Positions 34,976 to 46,712 are shown, numbered from the stretch's first letter. The stretch is 64,000 nucleotides of DNA from Neocallimastix lanati (nom. inval.) (GCA_016946835.1 JACVTC010000188.1:124001-188000), one strand, 5' to 3'. Numbers and translations are program-made. The notes: generated by a model from the sequence alone, not told the origin.

Positions 34976-36490
34976 TATTTAAATTTTTATTAAAAATTTA
35001 ATATAAAATTAGATAATTAATAAATAAATAAATAAACAAATAAATAAATAAATAAGAAAATAAATAAATAAATAAGAAAATAAAAATTGTAATAAATAAA
35101 AAATTATAATAAAACAAATTTGTTATAATAAAATATTATTAAATTTTTGTATTATTTATACATTTTTCTTCTTATTTTGATACAGTCCATTATCACTTTT
35201 AATTCTATATTAGATTAAGATAAAAGACCCTTTGTATCAATATTGAAACTTTTTATAAATATTTAGTTTTAATAGTTAATTTTTATAGTATAAATGTTAA
35301 TACTTTGGAATAAATATGGCTATAAAGATTAGGCCAAGATGCCAAATTATAGTAATATATACTAATTAATTTAATTATTTTAATTAATATATTTTTAATA
35401 TTAATTTTAAAATTCTAATCCCTAAAAATTAATTATTATCCAATAATAATTTGATATTAATATAATTTAATATCTTGACCTAATCGTCAAAACCAAATTG
35501 ACTTGAAGTTTTAACAATAAATATTAAAAATATAATAAGTAAAATTGTATTTCTATTTAGTTTGAAATTATTTATATATGAATTCACAGGTATTTATTAA
35601 TATTATTTTATATATATATATTTAAAACATATAAATATATTGATATTATTATTATTATTATTATAATATTTTATAAATATTTATATTAATAATATCTTAA
35701 AAATTAAATAGTATTAGTATATAATTTATAAAATATAAAAGAGAGATTTGAAATATTAATATGTTCTTTGTATGGTTACTGTAAAATTAGCTTAATAGTA
35801 ATATTTAATAGATATTTTTTATTATTAAAATAAAGGAAAAATTAGTTTAAATTGAACTAAATTGAATAACTAATAATTATTAAAGTTAATTATCAATGTA
35901 TATATATATTTTTTTAAGTAATGGAAATCTAATATTTTAAATATATAATTTTTTATTTAGAATTTTTTTTTTCTTAATGATTGTTTTGTATAAATAGGAT
36001 TAAATCTCTTAAATTTATAGAAAATAATTTTATTATTATTATTATTTATTTCATAATGTATATATAATATTATTTATTTACAATTTAACATATTAACTAT
36101 GGATTGGTTTAATTATATTATATATATATACAATATTTTATAACATTAAATAATTGAAATTATTTATTTATAATTTATATATCGTAAAAAAAAAAAAAAA
36201 GAAAAAAAAAAATTTATTTTACTTTAATTAATTAAATTTTATATTTAAAATTTTTTTTTAATAAAATAAATAAAAATAATTATTAAAAGAGAAATTAAAA
36301 AGATATAAAAATAAAATGGTCTAAATAATTATTTTTTTTTTTAAAAAAAAAAAAGGAATTAAAAAAAATTAAAATAAAATAAAATAGAAAAAATAATAAA
36401 ATAATAAAATTTTTAAAATTATAATATATATAGATAATATAGATATAGATAATGAAATATATATAATAAATTAAAAAAAAAATAAAACGT
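34976..36490. other. AT-rich noncoding DNA with an LTR-end relic
   Basis: No gene. AAAT microsatellite at about 35025-35085. The segment 35177-35239 resembles the last 60 bp of the E LTR (GATACA, ATTATCACTTTT, AGATTAAGATAA, TTTGT.TCA), so an old E-type LTR ends here. The rest contains homopolymers and short TATATA tracts only. Confidence 0.5.
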
Positions 36491-36494
36491 AAAA
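36491..36494 (-). terminator. Pol III terminator of tRNA 2
   Basis: TTTT on the minus strand, 7 nt past the discriminator base, as for tRNA 1. Confidence 0.7.
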
Positions 36495-36501
36495 TTTATT
36501 T

Positions 36502-36594
36502 TGCTCATGGCGGGGGTCGAACCCGCGATCTTCGCGTTGCATAAGAGGTACTCCCTTATAAGCACGACGCCTTAAACCTCTAGGCTACACGAGC
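36502..36594 (-). tRNA. tRNA-Ile(UAU) with 19-nt intron, copy 2
   Basis: Same 93-nt sequence as 2479-2571, with identity extending slightly on both sides (TTG at the 3' side, TGCTT at the 5' side) before the flanks diverge. Anticodon UAU and 19-nt intron as in copy 1. LTR array 2 begins 14 bp upstream of its first nucleotide, at a place comparable to the Pol III start site. Confidence 0.95.
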
Positions 36595-36608
36595 TGCTTG
36601 GAAAATTT

Positions 36609-37107
36609 TGATAAGAATGTACTAAATAATGCATTCTTAATTAAATCTACGATTTATTTCTAATACATTATGTGTACATTATTATTTTTGTACTTTAATA
36701 AATTTTTAAATCCAAAGATCAAAAATTAAATCAAATATTATATTAAACTTTATATTTTTATATTAAATCTTATATTAAAAGTAATATTTTTATATATTTA
36801 AAACTTATATTAGCAATATTAATAATAAATCTTATTTTTTTTTTTATATTAATAATGAAAATTTATATTAATAATATTTTTATATATTGATAATTAAAAA
36901 TTTATATATTATATTTTAACTTTTTATTATAAAATTTTATATCGAAATGTTTTATTTTATATTGAAAAATATTTTATTTTATTAAAAACCTTTATATTAG
37001 AATAGTATTTTTATTTTTATTTGAATATTTTAACAGATTGTAATAAAAATTATAGCCAATTAAATAAATTCTTATTAGTAATATTTTAGATATTTTTAAA
37101 TAAATAA

Positions 37108-37163
<56 letters not shown>

Positions 37164-37488
37164 TTTTATTAATATTATAAATGTATTTTATTTATATTGT
37201 TATAATTAAATTTTATATAATTAATTATAAAAATCAATTTAAATTTAATAGTTTTTATAAAAAAAAAAAAAAAAAATAAATAAAATGTAATTTAGTGGCA
37301 AGAACAACTTTTATGCCTTGAAAAAAGTATAAATAGTTGTAAATTTTGCTACTAATTTTTAAATATCATCAAAAAAAATAAAATAAAATAAAATAAAATA
37401 AAATAAATTTATAAATAAAAATAATAAATAAAAAAATAAAATTTGTGTTTCTTACTTTATTTTTATTTAATTCTCTAAAACCTTAACA
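36609..37488 (+). repeat. Element C 5' LTR
   Basis: 880 bp, TGATAAGAATG to CCTTAACA. Contains A-runs (about 37110-37160) and a TATA box TATAAATA at 37328-37335, about 160 bp before the LTR end. Confidence 0.95.
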
Positions 37489-37494
37489 TTTATA

Positions 37495-37515
37495 TGGTGG
37501 AGATATCGGGGAATT
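37495..37515 (+). promoter_or_regulatory. Element C primer-binding site (tRNA type)
   Basis: TGGTGGAGATATCGGGG starts 6 nt after the LTR. The first nine bases are shared with D (45500) and E (51516), implying a common tRNA primer with 3' end UCUCCACCA. The exact tRNA is not in the window. Confidence 0.65.
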
Positions 37516-37706
37516 AAATAGAAATAATAGTAAATAACATAGATTTTTTTTAATTTTTTTTATTTTATATTGATAAACAAGTAAGTCGTTAATCCTTTGA
37601 TTAACCTATGGCGCTTGTTTGATATATATATATAAAAAAAAAAAATTTTTTTTAAATAAGTAAAATTAAGATTCTAAAAAAACAAATTTTGTAAAATTAT
37701 AACAAG

Positions 37707-37989
37707 GAGCGGATAGAGCTCATACACAGTGTATTCTCAGATAGCAACAAATTAACTCTATTCATAGTAGGTTATTGAATAGTAGTTAATTTGGAGATTA
37801 ATTGGAAAGTAGACGAAGGTATTTGGTTACCGACCCGGTAATAATAGTTCAGCCTTCAACGTTTCAACACACGAAGGTGCGGGTACTTTCCAAGCACTGG
37901 CGAATAAGGAGCTTACGTCACCGAAGGCGTAAGATTGTTTTTTTTATATATATTTTTTTTTACTTTTCTTTGTGCTAGTTATAAGGCAC
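37707..37989 (+). ncRNA. Conserved structured 5' leader RNA, element C
   Basis: GAGC/GCTC around GGATAGA (37707-37721); CAAATTAAC/GTTAATTTG enclosing CTATTCA/TGAATAG with AGTAGGTTA in the loop (about 37748-37796); CTGGCGAATAAGGA (37897-37910); CTTACG-TCACCGAAGG-CGTAAG (37912-37933); GTGC-TAGTTATAAG-GCAC (37972-37989). Loops match element I and the last hairpin matches E; stems differ by compensatory changes. Confidence 0.72.
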
Positions 37990-38179
37990 TTTATTATATA
38001 AAGTATCAGACTTTGGCTAACTTCGCCATTTAAATTTTTTTTATTTTTTTTTATTACTGATACTTTATTTGTTTAATAATTCCTGTAAAAGAATCTTAAT
38101 TTACTTTGAAAATATTGTGTTTTTAGTTAATTTTTATTAGTTAATAAAAATATTATTGAATACTTTTAAAATTTTTTTT

Positions 38180-38345
38180 ATTCCGTACATAGATTATCGG
38201 ATTAAGTTTATCCTACATAGTAATTGGGCTAGTAGGCTCTGAACTGCTATATTTTATATTGAATATAGTAATCGTGGCACACGCGTGGCATGACACCATT
38301 AGGTAAGCTGTACGTCAGACAGTGTGTACTATCAGATTGTACGAC
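38180..38345. other. GC-richer block in element C leader
   Basis: Contains words such as GTGGCACACGCGTGGC and GTACGTCAGACAGTGTGTAC. Several short complementary pairs suggest more RNA structure, but I found no counterpart in other elements. No open frame. Confidence 0.4.
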
Positions 38346-38515
38346 AATAAAGATTATTTTTTTGTATTTAATAATTATAATTAATTAATAATTTTATTAG
38401 CTATAACAATACAATATTTATCGTTTAAAAAGAAAAATTTTTTGAAAGGTGAAAATAATAAATAAAACTTTGCTTCTAAATTTATTACTACAAATATACT
38501 AAATTACAAAATTCA

Positions 38516-38830
38516 AGTGGTCGATAAAGGTTTCGAGCTTGAAAAATATTCTATTAAGTTGTCGATAAAGATTTCGAACTTAAAATTATTCTATTAAGTT
38601 GTCGATAAAGATTTCGAACTTAAAATTATTCCATTGAGTTGTCGATAAAGATTTCGAACTTAAAATTATTCCATTGAGTTGTCGATAAAGATTTCGAACT
38701 TAAAAATTATTCTATTGAGTTGTCGATAAAGATTTCGAACTTAAAAATTATTCTTAATAAAGTGGTCGAAAAGAACCTCGTGCTTTATAATTTCTACTAA
38801 GTTGTCGATAAGGATTTCGAGCTTATATCT
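38516..38830 (+). repeat. Eight-copy hairpin minisatellite in element C leader
   Basis: Units of about 40-43 bp start GTCGATAAAG at 38520, 38561, 38601, 38641, 38681, 38722, 38765 and 38804. Each unit has TCGA...TCGA and AAGT...ACTT, so it can form its own stem-loop. It lies between the structured leader and gag. Confidence 0.8.
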
Positions 38831-38999
38831 ACTAAAGAAAGCAAATAAAATTATTATTTTCAAAAGTTACTAAAATATATTGTTTTAAAAATTGATTCGA
38901 TATTAAATTACCTATTAAATTATATTTTTAAAGTTGTATTTCCAAATTTATTCTTATTTAATCACCTCATTAATATACAACAAGAAATATTTAAACAAA

Positions 39000-39911
39000 A
39001 TGTCCAAGGAAACAACTTTGAGCTTTAAAGAATTGAAAAAAGAATTAAGAGATATTGTGAAACTTAGCAAGGACAATTTGGATATTAAGTCCTGGGCTAC
39101 TGAATTAAAACTTTGGATCAAGATACAAGGTATTACAGATCCAGAAACAATATTTAATGCTTGTTTACTTACCAGCTCTGGTGAAGTACAACGCGTTATT
39201 GAAGATTTGGGAGAAGATAGTGATGATGAAAGTGATGATTCATCAGATGAAGAAGAAGAAGATGATGAAGAAGAAAATGTTGATGATGATATTAAATTTC
39301 CTTCCCTTGAAAAAATTATTTCAAGTCTTGAAAATTTTTACGGTATTAAAGAAGACCAAAATTTACTTCTTAAAGAACTTCGTGCAATGCGAATTAAAAG
39401 AAACGAAAAGATTAAAGACTTTAATGTAAGATATAGAACTTTGTACACTAAACTTGATAAAAAGAGAAGAAAGCGCATTGGTGTACTAGATTATATTGAT
39501 TCTATTCAAAATAATTATGAAGCCTGGAAGAAATTATCCCTTAAAGATGATATAAGTATGGATAAAGCTTTCAAAATTGCCGAGAAAGTAGATAGACTTT
39601 CTGTAAGGAACAATAATATTAATACCTATAATGTTAATAATTCCCAACATAATCAAAATAATCAAAACAGTACTACTTCAAGACTTTATCCTAAAAGAAG
39701 AAACGAAACTTTCCAAATAAATCAAACAAATAATAAACCGAAACCTCAAGATATTATAGAAGAATCAACCCAGAAAATGAGAAATTTATCTGTTAAAACT
39801 TGCTTCTTCTGTAAGGAAGAAGGTCATTACTCATACTATTGTCCTCAATTAAATAAGATTATGGAAAAAAATAAAAAAGAAATATATTCCAAAAAGTCTT
39901 TAAACTTCTAA
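39000..39911 (+). CDS. Element C Gag
   Basis: 303 residues from ATG at 39000. An upstream in-frame ATG at 38934 would add 22 residues (Tyr/Ile-rich), but the start at 39000 gives M-S-K-E-T-T, comparable to other Gags. Core motifs: K-S-W-A-T-E-L-K-L-W-I, an acidic Asp/Glu/Ser-rich stretch (about 70-100), M-R-I-K-R-N-E-K-I-K-D-F-N-V-R-Y and A-F-K-I-A-E-K-V-D. CCHC knuckle C-F-F-C-K-E-E-G-H-Y-S-Y-Y-C near 265-278. It assembles the particle and binds RNA. The gag stop is two codons beyond the slippery site. Confidence 0.93.
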   Translation: MSKETTLSFKELKKELRDIVKLSKDNLDIKSWATELKLWIKIQGITDPETIFNACLLTSSGEVQRVIEDLGEDSDDESDDSSDEEEEDDEEENVDDDIKFPSLEKIISSLENFYGIKEDQNLLLKELRAMRIKRNEKIKDFNVRYRTLYTKLDKKRRKRIGVLDYIDSIQNNYEAWKKLSLKDDISMDKAFKIAEKVDRLSVRNNNINTYNVNNSQHNQNNQNSTTSRLYPKRRNETFQINQTNNKPKPQDIIEESTQKMRNLSVKTCFFCKEEGHYSYYCPQLNKIMEKNKKEIYSKKSLNF

Positions 39912-39951
39912 ATGGGAGCAGAAGCACTCCCAATGACAAAACAATAGCTTC
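39899..39951 (+). promoter_or_regulatory. -1 frameshift signal, element C, possible pseudoknot
   Basis: T-TTA-AAC (39899-39905) in phase; spacer TTCTAAA; TGGGAG (39913-39918), 8-nt loop CAGAAGCA, CTCCCA (39927-39932). Loop bases GAAGC (39921-39925) can pair with GCTTC at 39947-39951, giving an H-type pseudoknot. Confidence 0.82.
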
Positions 39952-42900
39952 ATTAAATAATTTACAAAATAATACTTTTACTAAGAATACTCCAATTGAT
40001 AATAATTCCTTTAACGAAGAATCTGAAGAATCTGATTTTAGTGACACAACTGAAAGTGAGGATGATATCATTATAAATGCTATAAAAAGAAAAATGAATG
40101 ATAATAACAGCGAAAAAGAAGAAAATAATTCCAAGAAAGTACATAAAAGTTTAAAAGATAATCCACGTCCTTTCGCAACTCCTGCTTTAAGAAAGAAGAA
40201 AGAAAATGAGCTGCATAATAAACCAAATAAAGTTTATAAAAATCAAATACTTCCTTCAATTTTAACTCAACCAAATATTAACAAAGAAAAACAAAAAGAA
40301 AAGGAATTAAGAAATATGACAAGAGTAAGAGAAAGTAAAGAAGAAAACAACAATTATTCATCAAAAGGAAAGGAAAAAGTTGAATCTGAAGATATACTTG
40401 TAATCGATAATGAAATAGAAGATATAAAAATGAATAAAGATAATCAACAAAATAAAACTAATACTTTGGAAAAATTAATTTCAACAAAAACTAAGGAAAC
40501 TAATAATGGAAATACTCAATTAGTAAAAAGGAATATCAAAATGATGAATAATAAGGAACCTTACAATATTATGGATGATTTAAATAATCTTAAATCCAGT
40601 ATTACGATAGGTCAACTCTTGAATGCATGTCCTAAAATTCGTTCACAATTAACTCAAGGTTTAAAGTTAGAAAAGTCTAAAATAATTGGAACTTTAGACA
40701 ATGTAATAGCACGAACTTTATTAGTAAATAACTATGACCATAGCTACATAAGTAAAAGTAATGAAGTAGCCGAAGAAGACTTAGCAATGGTTGATGCAAG
40801 TGTTGACGGAGTACTAGGAAAACTTTTAATTGATTCTTGTAGTAACCTAAGCATCGTTACTAAGCAGTATTTTGATAAATTACCTGGTGAACATGAAACA
40901 GTTGGAAAAAGTCGTGGAAGAATCCAACTAGCAACACAAGATGAAGAATACTCAGAAGGAATTATTGTTCGATTACCAGTAAAAATTAATAATTATGAAT
41001 TTAATGCGGACTTTAGAATTATTGAGAAAGAAGACTCTTTTTATGATATGTTAATAAACTTTAAAACTCAAATCGATCATTGTTTATTTATTCATCCGAC
41101 CTTAAACAGTTTATGTAAACTTTTGTCAGAAAGTGAATACGAAGAAATAGCTAAAATAAATAATCAATATTATGATGAAGAAAGTATAATTTGCACTATT
41201 AGAAAAGTTAAAGAAACGAATAATGAAAAGGAAATTATAAAGGAATTAACTCCAATGGAATTTATTGAGAGTGATGAATTTTTAAGCACCTTAAATAAAG
41301 ATTATAAAGAACAAATTATTAAAATTCTCAAAGAAATGATTGACATAGTTGCCACTTCAACAGAAGAACTAACTCCTTCTAAACTTTCACCACATAAGAT
41401 CCGTTTAAAAGCAAATTCAAAGCCAGTAAAATTAAGAAGTTATAGGTTAACTAAATTAAAATCAGATATCTTAAAAGAAGAACTTACAAAACTTATTAAG
41501 AAAGGATTGATAGAACCATCCTGTTCAGAATGGTCATCTCCAGTAGTACTTATTCTAAAACACAATGGAAAGTGGCGCTTGTGCATTGACTACCGAAAAG
41601 TCAATGATATTACAGAAAAAGATTCTTATTCAGTTCCATATATAGATGAAATTTTTGATAGTCTCGGAGGAGCTAAAATATTTACAACTCTTGATTTATT
41701 TTCTGGTTTTCACCAAATCTTAATGGATGAAGAAAGCGTTGAAGTAACCACTTTCACTACTAAGTTTGGAAATTATCAATTTAAGGTTATGCCTTTTGGA
41801 CTTACTGGAACTCCCTCAACCTTCCAAAGAGAAATGAATAAAATTTTATTCCCTTTTATTGGTGAATTTGTTTATGTATTTATTGATGATGTTTTGATCT
41901 ATTCAAAAAGTATCGAAGAACATTTAATTCATATTAAACAAGTATTAGAAGTATTTAAAGAAAACAAGTTAAAAATTAATATTGAAAAGTGCCATTTTCT
42001 TCAAACTGAAGTTGATGTATTAGGTCACAAACTTACTACTAAAGGATTAAGTCCCATGGAAAGTAAGATAACAGCTATTAAGAAGTGGGAAGCCCCTTCA
42101 TCACTTCATGAATTAAGATCATTTTTAGGAGCAGTGGGATATTATCGTGATTTTATTCCTAAATATGCTCAAATTACCTCACCTTTATGTAAATTATTGA
42201 AAAAGAATACCAAATATGAATGGAATAAAGAACAACAAGAAAGCTTTGAACTCCTAAAAGAAAAATTAATCAATGCACCTATTCTAAAATTTCCGTCATT
42301 TGACAAACCTTTTATCATTAGAACTGATGCTTCGTATAATGGAATTGGTGGAGTTCTTTTACAAAAAGAAGAAGAAACCGGTAAGGAGCATCCAATACAC
42401 TTTATAAGTAGAAGTTTAAAGAAAGCTGAAAAGAATTATGGTATTACCGATTTAGAAGGAACCGCTTTGTTTTACTGTATGACTAAATTTAAATCTTATA
42501 TTGAAGGAAATCCATTACCTACAACTATTTACACAGATCATAAACCATTAGTTGGTTTATTTAAGAATAAAGAACCTTTGAATGCAAGGCAAACAAGATG
42601 GTGTCTAACCGCTAGTATGCTCGGAATTAATATAAAATATGAATCAGGCAAAAAGAATGTGTTAGCTGATGCTCTTTCAAGAATGAAAAGTAAGGAAGAG
42701 AGAAAGATATTATTAACAAAAATTACTAATGGAAATAATGAAGAATTATTATCTAAAGTTATAAAGGAATTTATTAATGAAAAGTTTACTGTTATTGATG
42801 GTGAAGATTATTTTATCGACAATGGAAATTATAGAAAATTAATAACGGACGAAAATGAAAGGTTTAAATTAATTTTAGAAGCTCATAATATTGGCCACGA

Positions 42901-43909
42901 AGGATATTACAAAACATATCAAAGACTTAAGAAAAACTTTTATTGGAATCATATGATTAAAGATATCAAAAGAATTGTTAGTAATTGTGAAAAATGCCAG
43001 TTAAATCGTCCTCAACCATATCCAGAACCAACCGAAAACCATCCAACTAAAGTGGAGGGTCCCTTTGTGCATTTAGGATTAGATATTATAGGACCGTTAC
43101 CAAAAACAAGAAATAATAATCAATATATTATAGTAACTGTTGATTACTTTACCAAATGGGTTGAAGCCGAACCCACTGAAAACATAACTTCCTCTGATAT
43201 AATTAAATTTTTAATAAACGTTTTTGCAAGACATGGTGTGCCTCAAGTTATTACTACAGATAATGGAGTCCAATTCACTTCTGATATGACTAAAATCTTT
43301 CTTGATCTTTATGATGTTTATGTAAAATTCATAGCTACCTATCACCCTGAATCCAATGGTCTCACTGAAAACCGAAATAAAGAAATTGGAAAATTACTTC
43401 GTTTATTAGGAAGGAAAAATCAAGATTGGGATGAAGTTTTACCTTCTGCTTTATGGGCACTTCGAACTACCAAAAACACAGCTACCGGACATTCTAGTTT
43501 TGAATTAGTATATGGAAGAGAAGACCAACAGCCTTATGATATAGCCATAAGAACAATTGAAAATGCAGGTAAATCGTATGATGAAATTTTAATGGAAAAA
43601 TTTGTTCGTCATTATCAATGGACTAGAGAAGCATGCGAAAATGTGAAGAATGCTAACAAGTATTGGGCAACAAGACGAGAAGAACAAATAAGTATGAAAA
43701 AAGGAAAAGAATTAAAAGCTGGTGATCTTGTTCTTGTTAGAAACTTTAGCCGCACTAAGCTAGAACCATATTACAATGGACCATTTAAAATTTTAAAAAT
43801 TCAATTCAACACGGCAACCCTAATCGATCAGAAGACTGGAAAGCAACTCGATAGGAATGTTCACTTTAAAAATTTAGTAAAGTTTAACTCCGCTTACAGA
43901 GAAGCTTGA
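39899..43909 (+). CDS. Element C Pol (protease, RT, RNase H, integrase), made by -1 frameshift
   Basis: Open in the -1 frame from the slippery site, about 1336 residues. Lys/Asn-rich linker; conserved block I-T-I-G-Q-L-L-N-A-C-P-K (about 238); protease L-I-D-S-C-S (about 310; Cys where Gly is usual); RT L-C-I-D-Y-R-K-V-N, F-I-D-D (about 660); RNase H R-T-D-A-S-Y-N-G (about 807), T-D-H-K-P-L-V, D-A-L-S-R; integrase HHCC (H-N-I-G-H-E-G ... C-E-K-C, about 995-1040), D in G-L-D-I-I-G-P, D in T-D-N-G-V-Q-F, E in L-T-E-N-R-N, and a GPFKI C-terminus. No chromodomain. No breaks seen. It ends 18 nt before the 3' LTR. Confidence 0.95.
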   Translation, partial: FKLLNGSRSTPNDKTIASLNNLQNNTFTKNTPIDNNSFNEESEESDFSDTTESEDDIIINAIKRKMNDNNSEKEENNSKKVHKSLKDNPRPFATPALRKKKENELHNKPNKVYKNQILPSILTQPNINKEKQKEKELRNMTRVRESKEENNNYSSKGKEKVESEDILVIDNEIEDIKMNKDNQQNKTNTLEKLISTKTKETNNGNTQLVKRNIKMMNNKEPYNIMDDLNNLKSSITIGQLLNACPKIRSQLTQGLKLEKSKIIGTLDNVIARTLLVNNYDHSYISKSNEVAEEDLAMVDASVDGVLGKLLIDSCSNLSIVTKQYFDKLPGEHETVGKSRGRIQLATQDEEYSEGIIVRLPVKINNYEFNADFRIIEKEDSFYDMLINFKTQIDHCLFIHPTLNSLCKLLSESEYEEIAKINNQYYDEESIICTIRKVKETNNEKEIIKELTPMEFIESDEFLSTLNKDYKEQIIKILKEMIDIVATSTEELTPSKLSPHKIRLKANSKPVKLRSYRLTKLKSDILKEELTKLIKKGLIEPSCSEWSSPVVLILKHNGKWRLCIDYRKVNDITEKDSYSVPYIDEIFDSLGGAKIFTTLDLFSGFHQILMDEESVEVTTFTTKFGNYQFKVMPFGLTGTPSTFQREMNKILFPFIGEFVYVFIDDVLIYSKSIEEHLIHIKQVLEVFKENKLKINIEKCHFLQTEVDVLGHKLTTKGLSPMESKITAIKKWEAPSSLHELRSFLGAVGYYRDFIPKYAQITSPLCKLLKKNTKYEWNKEQQESFELLKEKLINAPILKFPSFDKPFIIRTDASYNGIGGVLLQKEEETGKEHPIHFISRSLKKAEKNYGITDLEGTALFYCMTKFKSYIEGNPLPTTIYTDHKPLVGLFKNKEPLNARQTRWCLTASMLGINIKYESGKKNVLADALSRMKSKEERKILLTKITNGNNEELLSKVIKEFINEKFTVIDGEDYFIDNGNYRKLITDENERFKLILEAHNIGHEGYYKTYQRLKKNFYWNHMIKDIKRIVSNCEKCQLNRPQPYPEPTENHPTKVEGPFVHLGLDIIGPLPKTRNNNQYIIVTVDYFTKWVEAEPTENITSSDIIKFLINVFARHGVPQVITTDNGVQFTSDMTKIFLDLYDVYVKFIATYHPESNGLTENRNKEIGKLLRLLGRKNQDWDEVLPSALWALRTTKNTATGHSSFELVYGREDQQPYDIAIRTIENAGKSYDEILMEKFVRHYQWTREACENVKNANKYWATRREEQISMKKGKELKAGDLVLVRNFSRTKLEPYYNGPFKILKIQFNTATLIDQKTGKQLDRNVHFKNLVKFNSAYREA

Positions 43910-43927
43910 GTCTTCGTCGGGGCATCT

Positions 43928-44426
43928 TGATAAGAATGTACTAAATAATGCATTCTTAATTAAATCTACGATTTATTTCTAATACATTATGTGTACATTA
44001 TTATTTTTGTACTTTAATAAATTTTTAAATCCAAAGATCAAAAATTAAATCAAATATTATATTAAACTTTATATTTTTATATTAAATCTTATATTAAAAG
44101 TAATATTTTTATATATTTAAAACTTATATTAGCAATATTAATAATAAATCTTATTTTTTTTTTTATATTAATAATGAAAATTTATATTAATAATATTTTT
44201 ATATATTGATAATTAAAAATTTATATATTATATTTTAACTTTTTATTATAAAATTTTATATCGAAATGTTTTATTTTATATTGAAAAATATTTTATTTTA
44301 TTAAAAACCTTTATATTAGAATAGTATTTTTATTTTTATTTGAATATTTTAACAGATTGTAATAAAAATTATAGCCAATTAAATAAATTCTTATTAGTAA
44401 TATTTTAGATATTTTTAAATAAATAA

Positions 44427-44485
<59 letters not shown>

Positions 44486-44810
44486 TTTTATTAATATTAT
44501 AAATGTATTTTATTTATATTGTTATAATTAAATTTTATATAATTAATTATAAAAATCAATTTAAATTTAATAGTTTTTATAAAAAAAAAAAAAAAAAATA
44601 AATAAAATGTAATTTAGTGGCAAGAACAACTTTTATGCCTTGAAAAAAGTATAAATAGTTGTAAATTTTGCTACTAATTTTTAAATATCATCAAAAAAAA
44701 TAAAATAAAATAAAATAAAATAAAATAAATTTATAAATAAAAATAATAAATAAAAAAATAAAATTTGTGTTTCTTACTTTATTTTTATTTAATTCTCTAA
44801 AACCTTAACA
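43928..44810 (+). repeat. Element C 3' LTR
   Basis: 883 bp, equal to the 5' LTR except for homopolymer length. The tract TCGGGGCATC precedes it. The conserved 19-base hairpin of A, D, E and J is absent here; instead GAAG...CTTC (43901-43915) can pair weakly. ATTT then the D LTR follow. Confidence 0.95.
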
Positions 44811-44814
44811 ATTT

Positions 44815-45493
44815 TGATACAAGATGAAAAGAAAAATAATGATATTTTAAAATTATTATTAAATTATATTAATTATATAAAGTTTGTAAAATATATATTA
44901 TTATAAAATTAATTATATAAAAATGATGAATTATATTAATTATAAATCATATAAAATAATATTATTATAGTATAAAATTTAATTATTATAATATAAACTT
45001 TTATATTAATGTTTATATAAAATATAACAATTATGATTTAATATAGAGATAATAATTATAAAAAAAAAATATATAAAAATATTATAAAAAAAAAAAAAAA
45101 TGTTTTTGTTAAAAAAAATTATTGATATAGGTTAATTAGTAATAGTTGATTTAATATAAGAAAAATGTTTTAATTAGTTAAGATAGTAGTTTAGTTATTA
45201 GTTTTAATAAAATTAGTTGTTTAAGTAATTAATTGTAGAATATTATAATTAAATTATAATTATTAATAGTTAATTAATATGATAAAAATAAAATAAAATA
45301 AAATAAAATAAAATAAAATAAAAATAAAATAAAATAAAAATAAAATATTACAAAACAAATATCATAAAATAAAAATTTTTAAATAATTAAATAAAATAAT
45401 TAATATTATTATTAGAATATATAATTTAATACAATTCCCCAGTGTAGCGCCCAAAACTATTGTAAATACGAATATTTAAAATATATCGTATCA
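44815..45493 (+). repeat. Element D 5' LTR
   Basis: TGATACAAGATG to ATATCGTATCA. Contains AAAAT pentamer repeats (about 45290-45350) and a GC-richer patch CCCCAGTGTAGCGCCC (about 45438-45453). A primer site starts 6 nt later. Confidence 0.93.
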
Positions 45494-45499
45494 TATTTT

Positions 45500-45523
45500 T
45501 GGTGGAGAATCCGGGCGCTGCAC
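45500..45523 (+). promoter_or_regulatory. Element D primer-binding site (tRNA type)
   Basis: TGGTGGAGAATCCGGGCGC, 6 nt after the LTR. It matches C and E for nine bases. Confidence 0.65.
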
Positions 45524-45554
45524 TATTAAATTATATGAAAATAATAATAATATT

Positions 45555-45585
<31 letters not shown>

Positions 45586-45734
45586 TTTTTTTTATTAAAA
45601 TATATATATATATATAATAGTAAAAATAAATAAATAATATTAGAGATAAGTCGAATTAAATAAGAAAATAAATTACGTATTAAATATAAGTTTTGTTTCA
45701 TTTTTTTTTCCTTTTTTTTAGTAGTTAATTAATA

Positions 45735-46712
45735 ATGGTTGACGCTTCCAAAGTAAAACGTGATCTACCATATCTATGTGACTATGGTAAAGACATAGAC
45801 ACATGGATAGAAGATTTTAAGGGTGTCATGGAAATGCATGACATCCAAGATTCATCTAGAATTTTTGTATGGCTAAAAATAGCCGTGGAGGCTGACTTGA
45901 GGAACGTTTTGAAATCATTAGTAACCACTCGGAATAATATCACAAGGTATCCAAACTATAAAGAAGTGCAATCAGCTATTGAAAAGTATATGGATATAAA
46001 ACCAGCTGATAAATGCTCAGTTTTAAAAAATCTGAAAATAAAACCAAATGAAAATATAAAGAATTTTAACTACCGTTATTTAACCTTGTATCATCGATTA
46101 GATAGAGATTATCAGAAGATTATATCAGTCGATGATTATTTAAATTCAATAAAATCAAGAATATATGTTCATTCTCAAATTCTCTTAGCCGAATGTGATA
46201 CCTTGTCGGATGCTTTTGAAGTGGCTGTAAGAGCCGAGAAAGCCGAAAAAAGGACCATAGGAAATAATGAATTTCTCAACACTTCTATGGTCTTCCAAAA
46301 TAATTCTAATTGTCAAAATTCTTTATTAGAACATCCATTATATAGAGGATTGACCGAAGGAAATAGGGATTTAGATAATTCTATACAAAATGCGTATTAT
46401 GTGGGCAATGCTGATCTGTTTTCTACTGGTCGATATCGTCAAGAAAGATTTAATTCAAGGTATAATAATAACAACAATAATAATAATCAATTTAGAAATT
46501 TTACTTGCTACCTCTGTGGCGAACCAGGTCACAAAGCAAGAGAATGTAACAAAAGAAATTTAAGAAATAAAAATAAATCTCTTAATTATAATCAGGATCA
46601 GAATCAATTAATGACCTTCGGAAAATTTAATTCTGGATTTTATAATGAAAATAATTATAATAATAATGGAAATAGAATGTTTAATAACGGAAATAATGGA
46701 AATAATTATAAT

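Larger units (their letters stand above)
36609..44810 (+). mobile_element. Element C: complete Ty3-like LTR retrotransposon
   Basis: LTRs 36609-37488 and 43928-44810, duplication ATTT (36605-36608, 44811-44814), primer site, structured leader, gag, -1 frameshift signal, full pol and polypurine tract. By eye the LTRs differ only in A-run lengths, so it is very young. It is the member nearest tRNA 2 and points away from it. It is a plausible autonomous element that could mobilise D. Confidence 0.95.

Noticed and set aside
38516-38830. CRISPR-like array of about 40-bp repeats
   Set aside because: Repeats are contiguous with no unique spacers, and the genome is eukaryotic.
40094-43909. Pol of C starting at its own ATG 40094
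   Set aside because: The same frame is open from the slippery heptamer at 39899, so frameshift fusion explains it better; likewise for ATG 47537 in D.
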